Assembly: GCA_958299035.1 (NCBI GenBank)
Contig: CATQJL010000112.1
Span: 3,394,123 to 3,458,122 of the forward strand
From: Cylicocyclus nassatus
Taxonomy: Eukaryota; Nematoda; Chromadorea; Rhabditida; Strongylidae
Length of the DNA: 64,000 nucleotides
Reading direction: 5' to 3'
Every line of letters begins with the position of its first letter. Positions within the stretch are counted from its first letter, which is position 1. Made by a program: the position numbers and the translations under genes. The notes under the pieces are model-generated. The model worked only from the letters and a program-made list of their open reading frames with translations. It did not search any database and was not told the DNA's origin. This document shows positions 1-9,785 of this stretch, in pieces.

Positions 1-350
1 TTTACAAGCAAACGTGAAAGTGGGAGTCGTGTACCAGATGCGATGACCCGCTGTAATCTGTATATTGGTAAAACAGAACGAGTACTAAGCATACGAGTAA
101 AAGAACATTTGGCGAGTAAAAAAAGGTAAAGTCTGATCACTCCACTGTAGGCACAGAAATAAAGTTTATGATGGAAATGATTTTGAAATCAATCAAGTGT
201 ACTACACTGACTATTAAAAAGAGATCTCAGCTAGAAAGACGTTTGAAGCTTTCTGGATATCTGCCAAAAATCCAGAAATGAACAATAAGAACGAGTGCCT
301 GTCTGTAACTGCTGATTTCTTACCCTTCGTATCCTTATGCGAGCTATAGC
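1..350 (+). pseudogene. Penelope-like element, 3' endonuclease remnant
   Basis: Decayed C-terminal end of a PLE protein. In shifting frames it reads YIGKTERVLSIRVKEHLASK and later AKNPEMNNKNECLSVTADF, matching the GIY-YIG endonuclease and C-terminus of the better-preserved PLE at 10107-11861 (YIGETGRPLHVRVSEHLASK; ARNPKMNSKNEHLSITSD). Several frameshifts and stops make it non-functional. The upstream RT part lies outside the window or is lost. Downstream (to about 600) GAAACGT-type motifs resemble the 3' flank of the other PLE. Confidence 0.75.
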
Positions 351-597
351 GTGTAGATAATATCCACTGTACGCTTCACTGTGTAGCTCAGTCGTCTGCC
401 ACGGTCACTTACTTCCGGTGGACGTCGCATATAGCGGAGATACAACGGTAGGTTCATCTCCGTATTACCAATTTCTGTGAAGTAAACCCGAAACGTCGCA
501 ACTAGCAATATTAGAGGAGGCATTTGTCGGCCTGGTCCCGCAGAATATACTTTGAATCTATTCTAGGCCTCTGAGGACGACGGAGGCCGTTAAAACG

Positions 598-1637
598 TTA
601 GGCGATTGGATAAAGTTGCCACCATAACAAACCTTATATGGCACAACATAACTGACAAGTTACAACAATGCCAAGGTTCAAAGAAAATGGAACATGGAAG
701 TTATTCTAAAATCGTTCAAGATAAAGATAGACAAATATTTTTAAGAGTATCCGATGCAGAATTTTTTCCTCTTTCCAGCAGCTGTGTTTCCGTTGTAACT
801 GCTTCGACGAGCGCTGAGATAATTGCCGAAAACTAGCACCCCTACCATGTACAACTTTCGCTAATTTTCAAATTTTCATTTTAGACTTTCAAAGGTGCTC
901 TAATAACCACTTGATAAGGAAAACCTTTTGCAAATCATTGCAATTCTTTCATCTCTTTGGCATGTTTTCTGGAATTACTAAAATATACTTTCTAAAGTGA
1001 CTAAATTTTATATTTGGCTCATTCTTACCTCGCACATCAGACGTTGAATAGTTTAGGTACCATTCGATGCATCTTTTCCTCCTCTTTCTGACAGCTATTT
1101 TTCCCTTTCGAAAAGTGCGACTTTTGCAGCCAAAATCGCTGTTTTTCCAAATTTTACGGCCGCGCAGGGTTAAAGTCGAAATCCCAGAAGCTCTTTTTTC
1201 CACGCCGTAATCGCCCATTTACATCGTAATGCTAGTGATAATTTTCGAATATTAGAACTTTGGTAATTTGAAGAATTTGCAGTGTTTGGTGCAATTATGT
1301 GTCATGCAACTTTTTCAAAATTCACTGCTCTAGTAAAATAATTCAACAAGCTTCTAAAAAAAGCGAAATATTTCATTAATTTGAAAAAAGTTTGTTTTAT
1401 TAAGCGGTTATTACAGCGCCTTCAAAAGTCTAAAATGAAAATTCCTAAGATGAGCGAAAGTTAGACATGGTAAAATGAAGGGCTTTGAATTTCGGCAATC
1501 ATCTCAGCGCAACGGAAACATAGCTGCTGGAAAGAGGAAGAAATTCTTTATCGGATAATGTTTGAACGATTGGTCTACCATCATTTTCAACGATAATAGG
1601 TCTAAAAAACGGCATGAACTTTCGGACCCACCTAATA
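598..1637. mobile_element. Foldback element, mariner-like ends
   Basis: Two inverted arms: the stretch near 745-935 (GATGCAGAA...CCTCTTTCCAGCAGCTG) reappears reverse-complemented at about 1390-1560. The right end (1600-1635) reads, reversed, TTAGGTGGGTCCGAAAGTT, a mariner-type terminal repeat, followed by TA. A weaker left terminus starts near 598 (TTAGGCGATTGGATAAAGTT). No transposase is readable. The left boundary is uncertain because it abuts the PLE remnant. Confidence 0.5.
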
Positions 1638-1764
1638 TCATGGCGAATGTCGTAGTTTCATAGTGATGTCAAAGGGGACTTCGTTTTTTGCAATTTCGGG
1701 AAGCCACCCCGTGCCGACCACTGGTGACTTTGTGAAAAAATCCCCTTATAACAATTATTTCAAA

Positions 1765-2451
1765 TTAGATTACAAAAACGAACTGTACTAGCACCAAATC
1801 AAACCTCTGGTTTTGAGCCTGTCCATGAAAGAAAGGTATCATACTTTTCACTGCTTTCCTTACCCTGCACGTTTCCCCATTGCCTGCGTGTGTGTGCCCA
1901 ATGTTGCTACTACTGGCAAACATCTTTACTGTTTCGTACATTTTGCTTCGATAATCGTCGCTAAAATCGAAATACTATGAAACAAAATTTGAGAAGAGAA
2001 GAGTCAACTATCACTACTCACCAGTATCGCATGTTAAATATACGGTTTTTATCCGAGTTTTACACACCATAAAACACGTATGAATCAAGGAGCTGTAGCT
2101 TCGATTTATCAGTAACGTATATCTGAAAAACTTTTACGGAGGATGAATAAACAAATTTCTGAGTATACCGCGAAAGTTACACGGCAATTTCCAGTAACAT
2201 ATTTCTCTTCGTATCAACGAGAACAAAATACATGTATCGTGAAGATTTCAATTAGTTTAGGACAAGCGACTCGATGCCCATTGCATTGATGCGAAAGATG
2301 TAAGACTAACCAGGTCTATTGTTTTGTTAATAGCCTTGCAGAAGTTTTCGAATCCTTTTTCAAGATTATGCTTCCAATTCCGATCGTCTGTAGCTTTTCT
2401 GTCGTACCTTCGTTCTTCATCGAAGTAGCCCTTAGTACAGACTGGCAAGAT
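1765..2451 (-). pseudogene. Secreted four-cysteine family, copy 1 (decayed)
   Basis: Unrecognised gene family; this copy is on the minus strand. Exon 2 is 2311-2451 (47 codons, AG at 2452-2453, encodes ILPVCTKGYFDEERR... and W..NLEKGFENFC). Exon 3 ends near 2183. Exon 4 is 2022-2122 (101 nt, acceptor TTTTTCAG, donor GTGAGT). Exon 5 is 1864-1960 (97 nt, acceptor GATTTTAG, donor GTAAGG). Exon 6 is 1765-1818 and ends in TAA. Exon 2, 4 and 5 boundaries and phases match the intact copy at 40136-41081, and exon 5 has the identical length. Exon 4 carries an in-frame TAA, exon 3 lacks an acceptor, and no start codon is clear, so it is probably a pseudogene. Confidence 0.6.
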
Positions 2452-2567
2452 CTGAAGATAGTGACGATACCGTATCAATCAAATAGCTTACCATAACCAG
2501 AAGAACAACATCAACAAGTTGGGGCTCACATGCTCCTTAAGTGGTTATATAGCATAATCCGCAAATA

Positions 2568-3179
2568 TAGTCATCCTCACCCCATTAGTCGGTCAGTGGA
2601 CGGATTCAAATTCGAACAATAGCAGACCAGTAGCGGCACAGCGCAACGCTTAAACCCTCAGTTCAGGTTTTGCGCATGCTTCTTTGTGGTTTTTTCACTT
2701 AGTTGTTTGTTAATCTTCGTATTATAAGTATATTAGTTTTCAAAATACTATTTTATTGTTGTCGAGCATTGTTTTGCACTGCTATGCTAGTGACTTCAAG
2801 TCTGAATACAAGTAATAACAGAAACAATACAATGGGAACCTCTGATGTAAATCTTTTTCTTGTGTATGACACGTGGAGAAGTGTTGTTTTAGTGATCGAT
2901 GTCACAAAAATTTGCCATCTGCATCGTTTCTAGAAGCTTAAATAAACATCCAAACAAAAACCGAGCATGATTGCGCGAAACAACACTCAACAATAGCAAA
3001 ACGCAAGGTTGACTATAAACATTGGCTAGTACATGTAATAAGCAAAAGTGTAATAAAACTAAAAAGAAACATGCATAGTTCTGAACTGAGGGTTCGGCTG
3101 CCGCGCTCTGCCGCGACCGGACTGCTCCAGTTTAAATTCGAATTCATCTACTGACCGACTAGCGGGGTGAGGACGACTA
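2568..3179. mobile_element. TIR element with about 110-bp inverted ends
   Basis: The left end TAGTCATCCTCACCCC and the right end (reverse complement TAGTCGTCCTCACCCC) extend as imperfect inverted repeats for about 110 bp, including GTCGGTCAGT and ACCCTCAGTTCAG. TA dinucleotides flank both sides (2566-2567 and 3180-3181), consistent with Tc1/mariner-type target duplication. No transposase is seen, so it is a non-autonomous element. It sits just upstream of the decayed gene at 1765-2451. Confidence 0.75.
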
Positions 3180-3286
3180 TAGGCTATATCGAACACGGGA
3201 AAAGGTTGTTTAGCTGCATAGGTTTTGTAATCGCACTATAAGATTCTGAGTGGTAAAGGCATATGTACGCACACGCTATCTATATG

Positions 3287-4087
3287 TTAGGTTGGAAAGA
3301 AGTTTTGCAACTTATCTAATAACTTTCCTCTCTCTCAATATGGCACACTCAAATTTTACCATTTTGTATGTTATGACGTAAGATACAAGAGCAGCTGCTG
3401 TTTTATCAAATTCTGGCGTCGCAGTGGGAATACGGTAGGTATATGGTGTAAGGGGGAAAATTATAAAATTTGACAGAATTGGCCAAAATTTGGTTGTAAG
3501 GGGGTTGTCCAACGTGCTGATCACGAAAACGATACTGACATTGCGTGATAAGGGCTTTTAAGATTGCTGTAGGTCTACTATATAGGGTCTCAAACCTGAA
3601 CAAGAAAGGAGACGTTAATTTAATAAATGAATATGAGATTCGTGTTTGGCAGGTCAAATAAACCTATTAGGTGAAGTCTTGGCAAAGTTTGATGTTTTGA
3701 CTCCTTGGTCACTGACGGTTGTCCCCAGCACTCTTGCGCACAGCTGGCTGATTCGACTTTGTGATTGCGCCAAATCTCGACATGGTATCGAATTTTGATA
3801 TTTTCTTGTTGAGCCAAACAAGTCCAACAACCTTAGCAATAATTCGTATACGATTCCGGATTACTGTGCACTTTTTGCTGCTGTAGGCTTCATTTTGGCT
3901 TAAAACCCCGAAAATTCTCAAATTTCACTAATTTTCGAGGAATACCTGGAATTTTTTCAACTCGTTTTCAAAATGCAAACAGTTTGTGCGCAATCGTAGC
4001 ATTGCGCTCTATATATTGCCAAAATATGAGTGCGCCATATCCAAAGAGAGGAAAGTTGTGAAAAAAGTTGCAAAACTTAGTTTTCAG
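3287..4087. mobile_element. Foldback element, TTAGGTTGG ends
   Basis: Starts TTAGGTTGGAAAGAAGTTTTGCAAC. The other end reads the reverse complement GCAAAACTTAGTTTTCAGCC near 4067-4087, with AACTTTCCTCTCT also mirrored in both arms. The terminal sequence resembles mariner ITRs. No coding sequence is recognisable. The right boundary merges into Helitron sequence. Confidence 0.5.
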
Positions 4088-4545
4088 CCTTATAAATAAA
4101 GCTAAATGTCTGTTTGTACGTCTTCGTCTGTTTGTATGCACGTTTATAATAGAAATATCTATTTTCAAGCCGATTGCACGAAACTTTGCACATATGCACT
4201 GCGGTGGCAGTGAGGGTGTCGTCAGCTATTTTTGTTTTCGTAAAATTCGTTGAATTTTATCGGTTTTTGCAAGCTTTTGGCTAAGGCCTCGGGCATACCT
4301 CACGCAATTTCAGTCTCGACGAGATTTGGCAATACTCCAAATGCTCATAACTCATCGTACGGGTTTTCTGAATGTATGGAAGATGGAGCATTTTATCAAC
4401 CTACGAAGGTTATACATGCTGCGCATTTGGGGTCTAACAGTATTGAATTTGAAGGCATCTGGCAAATTGCCAGATCGCGTGGCGACTGAAATCGCATGAG
4501 GTATGCCTCTTGCCTAAGGGGCTGGGAGTTGGCAGAGTAAGTAAA
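4087..4545 (+). mobile_element. Helitron 5' fragment (H1) with nested MITE
   Basis: Reads CCTTATAAATAAAGCTAAATGTCTGTTTG, a degenerate version of the 5' terminus shared by the intact Helitrons at 29376, 42159 and 44875. It continues with their conserved internal block (cold-spot sequence ...CGAAACTTTGCACATATGCAC). The body is interrupted by a MITE at 4284-4515, after which GGGGCTGGGAGTTGGCA resumes before homology stops near 4540. No 3' CTAG end is present. Confidence 0.55.
4284..4515. mobile_element. Harbinger-like MITE inside Helitron
   Basis: Inverted ends GGCCTCGGGCATACCTCACG and, reversed, GGCAAGAGGCATACCTCATG surround a palindromic interior (GATTTCAGTC...; GACTGAAATC). TAA flanks both sides (4282-4284, 4515-4517), a three-base TWA-type target duplication as in PIF/Harbinger elements. 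A second member is at 42537-42763 in another Helitron. Confidence 0.6.
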
Positions 4546-5025
4546 TGAGTTTTCTAAATATTTTCAATAAGTGATAATTTGCCCATATAAATATGAATTA
4601 AAACCAGCTACGCAGAATTCATTCGTGAAAGACATTGAAGCTAGGGAGTATGGACAATTCAAAGCTTGGTTCATTTTTGGGACAGCCTGTATACCGAATC
4701 AACCATGAATATGCATACTTTCTCAAGTCTTAGAACTCCTCTTCATTTTGTGGAGCTGATTCTAACACATTTTCGAAAGCATGATTGATTGTTGTAAATG
4801 CGTGGAAAACTCGAAAAGATTTTAACTCTAAAAACCATTTTCTGTTTTGAAAAAAAATCAGAAAATTTGCAATCACACGCGGGCTCGAGCAAAGTTCGTC
4901 TAAGACATTGCCGAGCTTAGAAATCCTCTAAAGAACATTTCAAGAACACCATATTCTAACAGATTACGGAGGCGGGCTCCCCATGCAAACCGTAGCCCGG
5001 TTGCGACAGCGAAACACTTGCCTCT
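4546..5025. other. Unassigned intergenic DNA
   Basis: No gene is recognised. Near 4670-4692 TTTTGGGACAGCCTGTATA resembles a single end of the CAGGGTGTCCC terminal-repeat family found at 39126 and 61352, without a visible partner. Confidence 0.5.
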
Positions 5026-5565
5026 GCTACATGTCTAAAAAATTGTACAAATTTAATTTCTTTCAAATTCTTTCAATTTTTTCAAAATTTTTCAATTTTG
5101 TCGTAAATTAACCTCTAAAATTCTCGCTATCCTTTGATGGCTACAAAATGCCTGCCGGTTCTTGTAGTGAAGCATCACGTCAACAGACAGGTTCAAAGAA
5201 GACGATGCAAAAAAATTTTACAGCCCTGTCCTACAGCACCGATTTCGTCGGGCTTATGATCCTTCTGATAGTCAAAAGCTTGCTCAATCCAAAGAAATTA
5301 AGCTTATTGAAAAAAATTGATTTTGAAAGAAGTTATGATATTTGAACTTAAAAATTGCAAACGGACAGAACTTATGCCGCAACTTTATATAAGCCTTCCC
5401 AAAAAAAGCGAAAATACCGAGCTTGCGCACTCAAAATATTTAAACTTTACGCAACTTTCTTTTCACTTTACATGAAAAAAAGTTATCTACGACAGTGGAC
5501 AATATAATGCAGAAAAGAAAGTGGGATAATAAAGTAACGATCATCAGTGAGCGAAAATGCCGTAA

Positions 5566-6310
5566 ATAACGCTGAACGTGTCCCACGGAAAAACGGAATA
5601 ATCACGGAAGATATGTAAGTTTTTTTTTCATCTCAGCTAAAAGACAATTACATTTATTGGCTTGTGTCATTTGTTTTGATAAAATTCAAAATTCTCACAA
5701 TCCGTCTGATACTTTTTATTGCCTGTGATGACAAACTCGTTCTACCTTGAAGGTATATATCATTTGCATCTTTGCCTGTATGTCTGGCGATGCAGTTAGC
5801 AAACCCTTTGTATAATAGTCAAAGTAGTTCAATGGAGTGAATAAGTTTGAGAAGGACATGCGGATTGCGGAACTCGCCCTAGCCCTACGCGATAGTAGAA
5901 TCCACGAAACTTTTTTGTCTGCATATCCATTCACATGTCTTTTGAGGATATCAAAGAGTCTCGGTGAGGATCCATATTTCTGAATAACTCTTTCAGACAG
6001 GGTGAAAACGAACGTTTAGCACGATAACTAGTTTGGCGGTGCAAGGCGCATGGCAACTTTCAGTAAATCTTTTGGGTATTCGAAGATGAATCTTTTTGTC
6101 TAAACGAAGTATTCCTCATGTTTGCTGAAAAAAAATTTCTTTATTGGTTTAAGCAATGGTGCTTTGGTGGCTCAAATTTACTGTAAGATTTGTGGCTATA
6201 GATGCAGAACCAACCAGATTTCCTGCCGTGCCGTAATCTGTGCAAATCTGAGTCCCTTTTCGAAGGCATCTTTTCAATCATTTCTTTTCAAAGGGCTTTT
6301 AGGTTTGTAA
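5566..6310 (-). pseudogene. Secreted four-cysteine family, copy 2 (decayed)
   Basis: Left-arm copy of the family, minus strand. An exon 4-like stretch reads AG then KYGSSPRLFDILKRHVNGYA, which aligns with KYDGSMKLFNLLKRHVGGYS of the copy at 7518. An exon 5-like stretch reads PLNYFDYYTKGL then HHRQ. An exon 6-like IFRDYSVFPWDTF lies at about 5580-5620. The exon 5 acceptor has been lost, exon 3 and its surroundings contain stops, and frames shift. It faces away from copy 3 across the palindrome centre. Confidence 0.5.
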
Positions 6311-7175
6311 GTCCTCAATTGTCAGGGCAGTTACGATGATCCAGAACACAGTAGACTAGCGATATCTGAAAGGGCACAGTCATTACCTGATAAATATCAG
6401 TCATTATACTTACTATGTAAGGAATATTGAAGCAACATTTTTGGGATAATGCTAATGCTTAAGCATATTCATTTTAGAGTACTTACGCAAATAGGCACTG
6501 TTCAATACTATATTGCACTTCATGATGAAGTGCATAAACGTGAAATATAAACATTTGGTTTTATTCGATAGTTGTTCATATGTTATTCTGGTAATATTTG
6601 AAATTAAGTGCTAGTATACTTCCATTAAATCATCAGTTAATCATCTTGGAAAATATAGTAGTGCTGTCTGGATACGGTGAGTGTTTCTAGACCTGTGTAA
6701 TCAGCACACAGAGTAGCCTAGGGTTAAATCATCAATTTAGAAAATAATTGAAAATATAGTAGTGTGTATAGCCTAGGGAAGTCCGTGTGCTGATTACGCA
6801 GACCTAGAGACACCCACCATGTCCAAACAGCACTATTATATTCTCAAATATGACTAGAGTGATGACTCAGTGCAAGTATATGGGCACTTAATTTCAAATA
6901 TTACCAGAATAACATATGAACAACTATCGAATAATAACCAAATGTTTATATTTTACGTTTACGCACTTTATCAGGTGCAATTTATCGTATTAACAGGTGC
7001 CTATTTGCGAAAGTACGCTAGTTTATATGCGCTTGAGCAATAGCGAGCATTATCCCAAAAATGTGGCTCCAATATTTCCTCATAGTAAGTTATAATAATT
7101 GATGTTCATCAGGTAATGACTGCCCTTTCAGATATCACCTGTCTATAGTATTCTGGATCGTCGTAACCCTGACAG

Positions 7176-7922
7176 TTGGAATGCCAACGAACACAGTAGC
7201 CCTTTGGAAAGAGAAGACTGGAGAAATGCCTTCGAAACTGGATTCAGCAGATTTTGCAAAAGACGCGGCACGGCAGGAGATTTGGTCAGTCTCACCTATA
7301 GCCACAAATCCTGCAGCAATTTTAAGGCACCGACGCACCATTGTTCAAGCCAATCCGAAATGTTTCCGCCAGCAAACACGACGAACATTTCGTTTAGACA
7401 AACAAATTCATCGTCGAGTACCTTAAAGGTTTACTGAAAGTTGCCATACGCCTTGCACCGTTAAACTAGTTATCGTTTTTACGGTTCGTTTTCACCCTGT
7501 CTGAAAAAGTTCTTCAGAAATATGATGGCTCAATGAAACTCTTCAATCTCCTCAAAAGACATGTGGGTGGATATTCAAACACAACCGAGTTTCGTGGGTA
7601 TTACTATCGCGTAGGATTGGGGTGAGTTCCGCAGGCCGGTTGTGTCCTTCTCAAACTTGATATCAGAGGTAACTAAATTTAGGTATAATCCACTAAATCA
7701 CCTTGATTTTTATCCAATGGCGTTTGCCGCGCATATCTCCAGACATACATACAAAGGCGAAAAAGAGACTTGCCAGGTAAAACGAGTTTGTCATCATAGG
7801 CAATAAAAAGTATCAGACCGACAGTTTTACAGATGTTCCGTGAGTATCCCCATTTCCAGTGCGACATGTTCAGGTGGACGTTATCACTATACATTTACTG
7901 CGTTTTTGCTCACGAGAAGTAA
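7176..7922 (+). pseudogene. Secreted four-cysteine family, copy 3 (3' half intact)
   Basis: Right-arm copy, plus strand. Exon 2 ends at 7284 (EDWRNAFETGFSRFCK...GDL) but its start is out of phase. Exon 3, near 7380-7432, contains a TAG where the 46.6-kb copy has TGG. Exon 4 is 7518-7621 (104 nt, TTCTTCAG/GTGAGT), exon 5 is 7683-7776 (94 nt, AAATTTAG/GTAAAA, ends ETCQ), and exon 6 is 7833-7922 (TTTTACAG, FREYPHFQC...YIYCVFAHEK, TAA). Exons 4-6 stay in one frame with the same phases as the copy at 40136. The 3' half is well preserved but the 5' half is doubtful, so I call it a probable recent pseudogene; expression could revise this. Confidence 0.5.
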
Positions 7923-8472
7923 TCGTTACTTTAATTACCCACTTTCTTTTCTTCGCATTATAATGTTCATTTTCGTAACTTTCTTTTCATGTATAATGGA
8001 AAGAAAGTTAAGTAAAGTTTCAGTATTTTAAATACGTAAAGTTAGGTATTCTTGCTTTTTTGGGAAGGTTTATATAAAGTTGCTGCATAAGTTCTGTGTA
8101 TTTGCATTTTCAAGTTCAATATATCATGGCTTCTTTTAGAATCAACTTTTCTCAAAAAGCTTAATTTCTCTGGGTTGTGCAAGCTTTTGGCTATCAAATG
8201 AATTAAACGCTTGAAGAAGCCATTGTCCGCAAACTTGTCTTTGACGTGATGCTCCACTGCAAGAAGCGACAGGCATTTCCTAGCCATCAAAGGATAGCGA
8301 GAGTGTTAGAGGTTATTTTACGACCAGTAAGAATCTGTACAATTTTTCAAACCTAGGGATTTTTAATGCAAATAAAAAAACATTTGTGCCTGCTTTTGTA
8401 CACGTAATTTTGGCCTTTTTCAAATTTTAAAATTTTCACAAATGTAGCTAAGAGGGAAAGAGTTGCTGGTAA

Positions 8473-8706
8473 ATGCGCTCTGCTAGGTCTTACTTTATTC
8501 TTTCACCTACAGCTTTCGACTTATCGCATGCCTGTATACAACGCGATAATCATGAAAATGAAGTGTCTTATGAACTGCTTGAAGACCGATTTTTAAACAA
8601 AGAACTGCTTCAAGAACTGCCCACTATCTTATCCTCCCTCTTCCCGACACACATACATAATTATGAGAAAATGCTCTATAAAGAGCTTGACCCATACTTT
8701 GAGTAA
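8473..8706 (+). CDS. Short ORF shared with the duplicate copy
   Basis: A 77-residue frame ending FPTHIHNYEKMLYKELDPYFE. The paralogous segment near 50139-50411 preserves FPTHIHNYEKMLYKEL but reaches it through a different upstream frame. I recognise no family, signal peptide or splice signals. It may be a terminal exon, or only well-preserved duplicate DNA. Confidence 0.2.
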   Translation: MRSARSYFILSPTAFDLSHACIQRDNHENEVSYELLEDRFLNKELLQELPTILSSLFPTHIHNYEKMLYKELDPYFE

Positions 8707-9785
8707 AATTTGCCCTATGAGCGCCTACAAACCAATATTTCAAAAAGTGCTACATAAGAGCCGCTTATAGATTTGAATATCCTTATGAACAGCCAAAAGA
8801 TCGATTTTCAAGAAATAAGAGCTCTGCGAGCCGCTTAGAGACTTGAAAATTTGTCCTGGGGCTTCTTACAAACCGATGTTACGAGGAAAACGAAAGAACT
8901 GTCCTCATCAGTCATCATCCTGTCTTGTTCACCATGAGACCATAAATACTTAAAAGAAATAAGAAAATGTAAAAAGATTGTGACAGCATGATGAACGTAG
9001 TACTATTGTTTCTATTGTTTGATCTGGAAACCATAGCAGTCCAAACAACAAGTTTCGAAATCAGTCGTACCACAAGCTACAGACCTGTGAAAGAGGGAGG
9101 GAGGGGGGGGGGGGGCTTGTTAGCAACAGAACGAGAGTGTCGGCACCTCCGCAACATAACCTGAAAACATAAACCAATCCAAAAACTACTGAGTGACATC
9201 TCAAGCTCAGCCAAGGTTTGCGAGTTCCGTCTTAGTTTCGGAGCGCGCATGTCGCAGTGCTATAATCATTATAATCCTTTCACAATAAGAAAAACCAAGG
9301 TGGTAGGATATGCAGGGTAGTCCCCATCAAGTGTGGCGCTCTGCGAAAAGTTCATTTTTGGTTTTTCCATGCCATGTTTCGATGGTAGTCGTCCTCCCCA
9401 TATTCTTTTCATCATTGTGGCCATTATTTTCAGTCCTAACTAGACTTAAGCTCATAAATATACAGTGCTGGGCAATGTTATGAATCACTCAAGTTACCGT
9501 AATTTGCATTTTTTTCATGTACCTTCTGCTACTTCCTGTATAGTGCGCATCGTAGTCTACCATGATTCGATGAAACGGCTTCCGATCCTTTTAGTTTTCG
9601 AAAGGAGAAAATAGAAAAATTCGAAAAATTCCCTACCGAAAGCTGGACACTAATTAGAAATCCACCTGCTTTTTCCAGCCATTGCATTTGTTTGATTCTT
9701 ATTTTTTTGTACACCACTTTTTTGAAAAACATTTGGAACACCTACGATCTGATATCTTGTTTGAACAAAAATGGCCACTACACTT

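Larger units (their letters stand above)
5026..8362. repeat. Giant inverted duplication (3.3 kb palindrome)
   Basis: The left arm (about 5026-6745) is the imperfect reverse complement of the right arm (about 6760-8362). Visible anchors are TCTCGCTATCCTTTGATGGC at 5122 versus GCCATCAAAGGATAGCGAGA at 8282, CATTACCTGATAAATATCAG versus its reverse at 7110, and the central GTGTAATCAGCACAC/GTGTGCTGATTAC pair. Each arm carries a copy of the secreted-protein gene, placed head to head, so the central 0.9 kb is a duplicated 5' region. A truncated relative with a short left arm lies at 44820-50050. No transposon termini were found at the outer ends. Confidence 0.85.

Noticed and set aside
949..1218. 89-codon minus ORF with a basic KRRKRCIE stretch as a transposase remnant
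   Set aside because: The motif recurs in foldback arms but is too short and lacks any DD-E residues to assign.
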